From Eutypella sp. D-1 (taxonomy: Eukaryota > Ascomycota > Sordariomycetes > Xylariales > Diatrypaceae), in assembly GCA_023313575.1 (NCBI GenBank), contig JAJTTP010000001.1, positions 2,790,001 through 2,854,000 of the forward strand: 64,000 nt of DNA, written 5' to 3'. The notes beneath the pieces were generated by a model. The model had not been told where the DNA came from, made no database searches, and saw only the letters and a list, made by a program, of their open reading frames with translations. Positions 57,884 through 64,000 of the stretch are shown here, piece by piece. Numbering within the stretch: position 1 is the first letter of the stretch; each line of letters opens with the position of its first letter. The position numbers and the translations under genes are program-made.

Positions 57884-58983
57884 ATGAACACTCCACAACT
57901 GTTCCGAGTCGATGGCCTTGTGGCCGCAATCACCGGAGGTGGCACCGGTAAGAACTAATATTCAAAATTATATTATGACAATTGCTTATGGTGGTGAAAT
58001 AGGCATCGGACTTATGATGGCTAAGGGGTTGGCTAAGGCTGATGCGAAGAAAGTTTACATACTCGGCCGGCGAAAGGAGACGTTGGAGAAAGCGGCTTCC
58101 GAGCACGGGAATATCATCCCTCTGGTATGCGATGTAACCAGCAAGGACTCCCTCCGGTCCGTAGTCGATACAATTGCCGAGGATATTGGCTATGTCAACC
58201 TAGTAGTGGCAAACTCAGGGGTTTTTGGTCCCGCGCAGAGCCATGACCCGACTCTTTCCATCCAAGAACTCCGCCAGAGACTGTTCGACGACGTCTCCAT
58301 GGAGGACTTCACGGCTACTTTGAACATCAACGTCACTGCGGCTTACTTCACATCGCTAGCCTTCTTGGAGTTACTCGACGCAGGTAAGCCGCAGGAAGAG
58401 ACTCTCCTCGAATAAGCGCCCTGCTCGGGGGAAATCGAGATTGGTTGGCATATCTAACCCAGTGCCACAGGGAACAAGAATGCGTTGAAGGGCGGTTTCG
58501 GTGCTCCTCTGCAGGAAGGTAGCAACGTGCTCTCGATTCAAAGCCAAATAATCTTCACTAGTAGCATCGCCGCCTTTAGCCGGGACTTGCTCTCACCGTC
58601 TGCGTATGGGAGTAGCAAGTCTGCCCTGATCTACCTTACTAAGAAGTTGAGTACGAACTTAGTACCCTATGAGATTAGAGCTAACGCTCTTGCGCCTGGT
58701 TGTAAGTTGATATCGGTTCCGCAAGATCATGATATGAGTTAGCTGACCCGTTGGGCCTTGCCCAGACTTCTCTTCTGAGATGACCGATCACATAATCGCT
58801 GCAAGAGATCCAGGCATGGAAAGCTTGGACAATCCAAAATACATCCCGGCCCGACGTTTTGGACAGGCCGAAGAGATGGAAGGGACTGTGCTATATCTTG
58901 CTAGCAGAGCGGGCGCCTTCTGCAATGGCCTAATTCTGTTGAACGATGGTGGCAGATTGGCAGTAACCAAGGGCGGCTACTGA
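57884..58983 (+). CDS. Classical short-chain dehydrogenase/reductase, 297 aa
   Basis: NAD(P)-dependent oxidoreductase with a Rossmann fold. Exons are 57884-57947, 58003-58383, 58471-58701 and 58766-58983, all in phase with GTAAGA, GTAAGC and GTAAGT donors. The cofactor motif GGGTGIG is at residues 18-24, LVVANSG stands for NNAG, the catalytic Ser is S179 or S180 in IIFTSSIAAF, and Y194 and K198 give YGSSK. NALAPGYFSSEMTD after the active site and the C-terminal AGAFCNGLILLNDGGRLAV complete the family layout. Length is slightly above the usual 250-280 because of an insert around SKNALKGGFGAPLQEGS-like sequence (149-170) between the last intron and the active-site serine. Substrate is unknown. 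Its place beside FMO, P450 and NmrA-like genes suggests a common oxidation/reduction route, but this is inference. Confidence 0.93.
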
Positions 58984-59366
58984 ACAAAGGAACTCAGCTG
59001 CTGTATATATTTCCAACAGAATGGGCGTCCTTGATATGGGAAGTGGCCACTGTTTTTACCGAGTTATGGTGGGTGGTGGCTTACTTATTTTGTCCTACAC
59101 CTGACTAGTCAGAGCACATCGAGTACCTAGTCTTCTGCTTTATCACTAGAACATGTCTGACCACCTAGAATAAGACTGTTGCATTACAATGCGCTTGTTC
59201 AGAGAGTATTATGATTGTTCCAAAGGACAAAGGCGAAGTTATCAACAAGAACCGGTTCACTGGACCATATAAGCCTGGCCTTCCTAATGAGACATTCTGA
59301 TACTGCATACTGAACATTACCATCGTTGCCATAATCGGGATTTTTTGCGTTAAGACGAATTTCAAA
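58984..59366. other. Intergenic region
   Basis: 383 bp between the SDR stop and the proline-rich ORF start. Nothing recognised. Confidence 0.6.
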
Positions 59367-60092
59367 ATGCCTAGCTTTTGTGGACTATCTGTACACCGCA
59401 GTCGCAATCACTGCAGAAAAGAAAGTTTGACAAAATCGATAACTCACCATCCTAATAATGTACGGACGCCGGCACGTCCACAGCGCGACGATGGTCTATT
59501 CGGAGTCCCCGCAGAATCTCGAAATCATTCGGCCCCGCAGACTGCGTCCGCCCCGGCCCAGATTTACCCACCCGTGCGATCACCCCTACGCAACGAATCC
59601 GAACGACTGTCTACGGAAAAGCACTCCGGCGACCACTGCTTCGGGCTTGCCGGGGTCGTGGTGCCTGCCCCTCTGAAACCCAAACAAAGAAGCCATTCTG
59701 TCGAAACAGGGCAAAGAACCATGCATAAAAATACTCAAACCAACAATTCCGTCAAAAACCGAGGTATAAGCGAGAGTCCGCGTTATGGGCCCCAATCGAG
59801 GCCTCCAGTATCGCAGAGTCGTATGTGGCAAGAGCCACAACGTAGCGTCAGGGCACCTATAAATCATGAATCAGGTAGGCAATCCCGCCGGGGGGTGCGA
59901 AACGACGGTTGCGAGTCTCCCGAGCCCCCACAGTCTAATCGACCCCCTTGCAGATCTCCCCGGGCTCCCACGACACCAACGTGGGACTTGCCCGACGATG
60001 AGCCGATATACTTCGTTCCCGTGTGTTTTAGCCCCGATTCCTTTAAAAGTCGATATGAACGAAGCGTAAGTCCTACCGGTGACTATAGGTAA
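59367..60092 (+). CDS. Disordered proline/arginine-rich hypothetical protein, 241 aa
   Basis: An intronless frame from ATG 59367 to TAA 60092. The composition is Pro, Arg, Ser, Gln and Asn-rich with almost no hydrophobic core, so it is probably disordered. The only block that looks conserved is the C-terminal WDLPDDEPIYFVPVCFSPDS, followed by FKSRYERSVSPTGDYR. No domain, signal peptide or membrane segment is recognised. The final codons overlap a GTAAGG donor-like site, so a further exon is possible. It could be a real small fungal protein or part of a longer gene. Evidence is the open frame and the ordered C-terminus only. Confidence 0.45.
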   Translation: MPSFCGLSVHRSRNHCRKESLTKSITHHPNNVRTPARPQRDDGLFGVPAESRNHSAPQTASAPAQIYPPVRSPLRNESERLSTEKHSGDHCFGLAGVVVPAPLKPKQRSHSVETGQRTMHKNTQTNNSVKNRGISESPRYGPQSRPPVSQSRMWQEPQRSVRAPINHESGRQSRRGVRNDGCESPEPPQSNRPPCRSPRAPTTPTWDLPDDEPIYFVPVCFSPDSFKSRYERSVSPTGDYR

Positions 60093-60102
60093 GGCAAACG
60101 AG

Positions 60103-60142
60103 CTCTCTCTCTCTCTCTCTCTCCCTATATATATATATATAT
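60103..60142. repeat. CT microsatellite fused to TA microsatellite
   Basis: About eleven CT units followed directly by about nine TA units. Confidence 0.9.
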
Positions 60143-60499
60143 ACCCTTATTTAATAATTTCTGTAAATAAAAACACGCTATATATATTGAGACCCCCATC
60201 GTCTGAAATCCGCTGCTATTAGTGATACGATGAGCATGTATTTGATTTAGATAAGTATTTATCTCAAACAAGCAAGCCCTGTGCTATATTCTGCTGTTGC
60301 AGGTAAAACAGCGAAGATCATAGCCATTTGATGCACCAGGGAAGATATGCTCAAAACGACAGCGCTAATCTGGCGAACATGTAGTTTGAGGAGAAGTAAA
60401 TTGTCAAATTGGAAGGGTTGGAGGCGGAAAGAATGTATTCAATTCCGCCCGCTGCCCCTTTTCTGCAAGATACATTACGTACGTGCCTAAGTACTATAC

Positions 60500-60604
60500 T
60501 TAGGTACCTAGGTACCTAGGGACAAGGGCCGACTGCCTGTCAGGACCTATAGCTCCTCTATATGCCCCACTTATCTTCATTATACCTTAGGTACCTAGGT
60601 ATCT
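60500..60604. repeat. Cluster of TAGGTACCTAGG words
   Basis: Several overlapping copies of the palindromic word TAGGTACCTA at 60500-60520 and 60587-60604, the same word that recurs in many intergenic stretches of this window. Confidence 0.7.
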
Positions 60605-61045
60605 AAGTACGAAGTATATCTTTTGGACCGGATAGCCCTGTATCCAGCTTCTTCCATTTTTATTAATATTATTCCTCATATACACACAACTTCTGACTTG
60701 CAGATAGTTGTATTATCACCAGTATCGCAACGATAGTCCAGCGATAGAATTCAGTGAATCGAAATTTATTACTATCATCTCCCCGCTTTCGCAGTGTCCG
60801 TGCCCGTAATACGGCATTTGCAGAAAGATCTAGTTCACTGTACGTGCGGACGAATTGTTCGGGACATAAGTCAAGCAGGAAGACAGAGTAGGGAACAAAG
60901 CGTGAAAGTTTTAGGTGATTCTCGTATTATAATCTACAATCTAACAAGGTTAAAAATCAAGCCATCTACAGTAGCATATCAGGACCGCAAGCCTTTCCCA
61001 TCTCTCTTACTACGCTCGAGGGTGGGCGATTGAAAGCACTAGGCC

Positions 61046-61279
61046 TTAAAAAGTTTCACCTAGATCCTGGTTCTTCTTCTCTTTGCTTTCGGTCGTCTGA
61101 CTACGAGGACAGCCGCTGCAGTTCGCGAAGAAGATGGCGGGCTTCCCGGATTTGACCTGCCCGCAGGTGCCGAATCCCTTGTCCTTCGCCTCCTGACAGC
61201 TGAACTGTGTGGTGGGGATCAGCTTCAACGTTGCTCCACAAAGACTGCACCGAATCTCTTTATAATTTTCCGTACACAT
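61046..61279 (-). CDS. Small cysteine-rich hypothetical protein, 77 aa
   Basis: A single-exon frame from ATG 61279. Cysteines lie at 2, 11, 14, 28, 39, 54 and 57, with two CxxC pairs (CSLC, CSGC) and an aromatic/charged opening (MCTENYKEIRC). This resembles a broad group of small fungal proteins beginning MC-x-E-x-Y...C, which are annotated as hypothetical. The two CxxC pairs could bind zinc. No signal peptide is visible, so it is probably not secreted. The C-terminus is charged (ESKEKKNQDLGE). Function unknown, and a second exon cannot be excluded. Confidence 0.5.
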   Translation of the reverse strand: MCTENYKEIRCSLCGATLKLIPTTQFSCQEAKDKGFGTCGQVKSGKPAIFFANCSGCPRSQTTESKEKKNQDLGETF

Positions 61280-61827
61280 CTCGATACCGTTTGAAATCGT
61301 ATCACTGCTGGTGAGTCTGACGTATGGGCTGGATAGTGAAGATAATGGATGGAGATGAACTTTTAAGGGTAGCGCTGGTTCGTTTTTGTCCGTCTCGAAT
61401 CATGAGACAGCTGCGACGCGCCACTAAATATGCAACCGATACACCAGAACAGCAGCATTGTTCCTGAACAAGTACAAAGGACAATGGGCATTCGAGAACA
61501 TGTATGGCTTTCGTGGAACGAAGGCGAACCTAGCTATTCACGCGAGATGTACTGGCACTAGGAGCTTAGGCGCATACTAGAACAAAGCGAGTTGATCTTG
61601 ATATGGCTTTTGGGTCTCGTCCAACGTAAGGTAGGCATATGGACACCTGATATTCTGAACTGTAAAACTACTTACACTCGAAGATGGCTAAAGTATATCG
61701 AACAAAGGTAGAGACACAAGTGCTAGTGCACTTGGGGACAGCCGTTAATCATAAACAAACCCCCTTGTGAAACACTGCCTACCTGAATAGCCTTTCGAAT
61801 CTCCCCCCACTGCCTTGCAGAATCTCT
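61280..61827. other. Intergenic region
   Basis: 548 bp between the small Cys-rich gene and the 3' end of the CE3-like gene. Nothing recognised. Confidence 0.6.
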
Positions 61828-62931
61828 TTAATAGACCGTGGCACTCCCAGTAAGACTCTCCTGAATGACCGAGAGCAAGAGCGGGCCGACAACGTCGGCG
61901 ATTATGACATCGCCCGCGTCGTTGGGGTGGACGCCATCGCGCAGATCTGATTGCGGGTACGGGTAATTATAAACGTCGGCGACGTAGATAGGCGACTCGG
62001 TCGAATTGAGTCCTTCGGCCCAAGCCGGGATCGCTTGGTTCAGACTCACGATCGGCTGGTTGTTGAGGGGCAAGGGAATAACGGTGTCGACCTGTTGAAT
62101 CACGAAAGTAGGTAAGTAAAAGGCAGCGACTTCAACTCTCCAACATGTACCACCTGGCGTTTCTGTTTCTGGTGGCATGAAATTGGATATATGAAACGGC
62201 GTGGAAGAAATACTCACGATGATCTTCATGTTAGGGTTACTAGCGCGCGAGAGCTCGACGATGCGGGTGTAGGCGGCGAGGATGTCGGCCTGGGAGCGGC
62301 CCTGGAAGACGTCGTTCGTGCCGAGCATGAATTGCACAATATCGGGCTTGGCGGTGCTGAGCCAGCCCTCCAGGAGCTGATTGGCGATGTTGATGGCCAG
62401 GTAACCCGAGTGTCCCTCGTGGCCCAGGTCCCAGTTGGGGTCCTCCACGGAGCGGCAGTTCTGCGGATTGTTGGTCATCGACCCGACGAAGTCGATGCTA
62501 TCCGTAACCCCAGCAGCCACGAGCTTATCCCATCTGTTCGTCGTTGTGCGCCATATCAGTCATTATTGAGCTTATCTATGACACCTTCACGGCGGTATAT
62601 CGACATGTAAATGCCAATCGGGATAGGGGGGAGGTGGGGGGGCTGGCTTAGGAGATCGGTGACGTAGGTAGCGCCCATTACCACAGGCAGGAGTATCTCG
62701 GTTGATGATAGAGGTCTTAATAGTCAGGCAATTATAGCCCACTTACACTTTAGCTCTCCAGCATGTGATCTCCGTGATACTGTCTCCCAACGGCACTTTC
62801 GAGAGTTAATATGGGGCCAGCCCCTGAAATATTGGCCTATCTAACGTGGGGTTCATACTAATCTTTAGCTTATCCTGGGCAAGAGCCGAGCCAAGGAGGC
62901 ATGCAATGGGAAGTATATTGCTAGTCTTCAT
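61828..62931 (-). CDS. Secreted SGNH/CE3-like acetyl esterase, 233 aa
   Basis: SGNH hydrolases of carbohydrate esterase family 3 remove acetyl groups from xylan or similar polymers outside the cell. Exons on the minus strand are 62931-62859, 62795-62747, 62533-62218 and 62091-61828, all in phase. A signal peptide (NILPIACLLGSALA) ends near residue 18. Catalytic Ser30 lies in KIMPLGDSITEITCWRA, the oxyanion Asn in MLGTND, and Asp198/His201 in DGVHPNDAGD. ILAAYTRIVELSRASNPNMK and LNQAIPAWAEGLNSTESPI match the family. At 233 residues it is a compact single-domain member without a binding module. The large second intron (213 nt) was joined through WRAKVWDKLVAAG. The substrate is inferred from the family only. 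Confidence 0.9.
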
Positions 62932-63600
62932 GATGACCGCTGGTTCGGAGCTGGGAAGTGACCGGCAGGAAGATTGAGCAAAAACAGGCTCGCCAAGAGC
63001 GTCGAGGGAAGGCGTCAGGAGATGGGCGTGAGTCTGGAAACAATTTGGCCTATATTAACAGGTAGATCGTCATCGTCTGCCTTGGGCTAAGTGAAATACT
63101 TATATAGAGAAGCTATATAGGGTCTATGTTGTGGATGCGCGCCAGGGGGCCTCGGAAGACCAACCCAGACGAGCTGCCACGCATATTGGCTGAAATCCGC
63201 CCCACGGTGAAACGGGGTGGATGTGGCCATTGATGAGCCTGTCTTGATACATTCGGAGGGTGGTTTTTATTAGGACAGCTGAAGTAAGCCGCGGAGACAC
63301 GATGCAAATAGCCTGAAAGGAGCCCATGTGGCTGGCTGATGGGCGCTACCCGCTGGGGTGGAGGGGTCTGATAACAGGACAACGGTTCACGACCAGCTAG
63401 CCAGTAATTATTGTCTTGAAGTCCACGGATATAAGGAACCGATCGGGTGGACGGAATTGCTAAGAGCACCCCTATACATTGTGGTCGTTTCTCTTCCTGA
63501 TATCACATGCTTATTCACCACATCCGAATCCGTCTCTGGAAAAATACGATGCCATGTTTGTATCGCTGTAGGGTATCTCGATGCTGAAGTCTACAAGAAT
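62932..63600. other. Intergenic region between CE3-like gene and NTE1
   Basis: 669 bp, holding the CE3-like promoter on the left and the NTE1 3' side on the right. No gene supported. Frames on both strands are short. Confidence 0.6.
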
Positions 63601-64000
63601 CTAGATGCTTGCCCGCCTGGGCGCCATGGTTCTCCGCAGGGCTCTCTTGGCCTCTGTCTCTTCGACTAGAGGAAGTGATCCTTCCTCTTTCATCTTAGCA
63701 AGGAAGTCTTGGCCAAACTTGTACCCCACCTGGAAGATCTCGTCAAACTTTTGAAAATCCAACGTCCCGTAGTCATCGATAGGGGGTCGCATGTAGATAC
63801 ACCCGGGCATTGCCTTGGCCCTCTCAAGCGCATCGACACTGGACACATATGCCAGACGTCCCTGGATCTCCGCTAAAGTGGGAGGATTGGGAATCGATGA
63901 AAAGGGATTCCATCGGTTCATGAACGCCCACAATCCCGATAACGAATCTCCGTATGCTTGTGGCGTGTCGTCGTCCAATGAGCCTACGTCAATTGCGAAA
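63601..64000 (-). CDS. NTE1: Lysophospholipase NTE1, C-terminal part (5' end outside window)
   Basis: NTE1 is the endoplasmic-reticulum patatin-like phospholipase that hydrolyses phosphatidylcholine and lysophosphatidylcholine, and is the fungal counterpart of neuropathy target esterase. Only the last 132 codons plus the stop are in the window and the frame stays open to the right edge. The visible sequence is [20 protein letters not shown], then [71 protein letters not shown] and the characteristic end [11 protein letters not shown]. This is the tail after the patatin catalytic domain; the cyclic-nucleotide-binding domains and GxSxG site lie beyond 64000. Length of the visible part and end motif agree with the family. 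Confidence 0.93.
   Translation of the reverse strand, partial: FAIDVGSLDDDTPQAYGDSLSGLWAFMNRWNPFSSIPNPPTLAEIQGRLAYVSSVDALERAKAMPGCIYMRPPIDDYGTLDFQKFDEIFQVGYKFGQDFLAKMKEEGSLPLVEETEAKRALRRTMAPRRASI

Larger units (their letters stand above)
60093..61045. other. Intergenic region
   Basis: No gene supported. Contains a CT microsatellite merging into a TA microsatellite (60103-60142) and the densest TAGGTACCTAGG words of the window (60500-60520 and 60587-60604). Confidence 0.6.

Overview
This window is nuclear DNA of a filamentous ascomycete (Pezizomycotina, most probably a Sordariomycete). The genes carry short introns of about 50-220 nt with GTAAGT/GTATGT-type donors and CTAAC-like branch sites. 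Several encoded families are typical of moulds: secreted tyrosinase, PTH11-type receptors, NTE1, an RCR protein, a fibroin-3-related protein and a KAR9 homologue. Genus and species cannot be fixed from the sequence alone. All exon structures were built by eye from reading frame, splice signals and remembered family conservation. No search was run.

Left part (1-38 kb), mostly core genes: a partial 26S proteasome ATPase Rpt4 at the left edge (-), an unnamed 538-residue protein (-), a KAR9-like spindle-positioning protein (+), a secreted tyrosinase (-), the second-largest subunit of RNA polymerase I (-), an Arl8-type small GTPase with a 20-nt exon (+), an RCR-type single-pass membrane protein (+) and a cysteine-rich fibroin-3-related membrane protein (-). 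Gene-free intervals here are long (up to 5.6 kb) and rich in homopurine/homopyrimidine tracts and a dispersed TACCTAGGTA-type word.

Middle part (about 41-59 kb), an accessory block: an unrecognised possible remnant, a SurE-like gene that looks broken, a CYP52-like cytochrome P450 with a one-base frame conflict at its first splice junction, an NmrA/isoflavone-reductase-like oxidoreductase divergent from the P450, a PTH11-type receptor divergent from a flavin monooxygenase, a second PTH11-type receptor and a short-chain dehydrogenase. No polyketide synthase, peptide synthetase or terpene synthase is seen. The set looks like an oxidative metabolism locus with its own receptor-like proteins, possibly a decaying or backbone-less metabolic cluster. 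That functional link is inference from co-location only.

Right part (59-64 kb): a disordered proline-rich hypothetical protein (+), a 77-residue cysteine-rich protein (-), a secreted CE3-like acetyl esterase (-) and the 3' end of the lysophospholipase gene NTE1 (-), which runs off the right edge.
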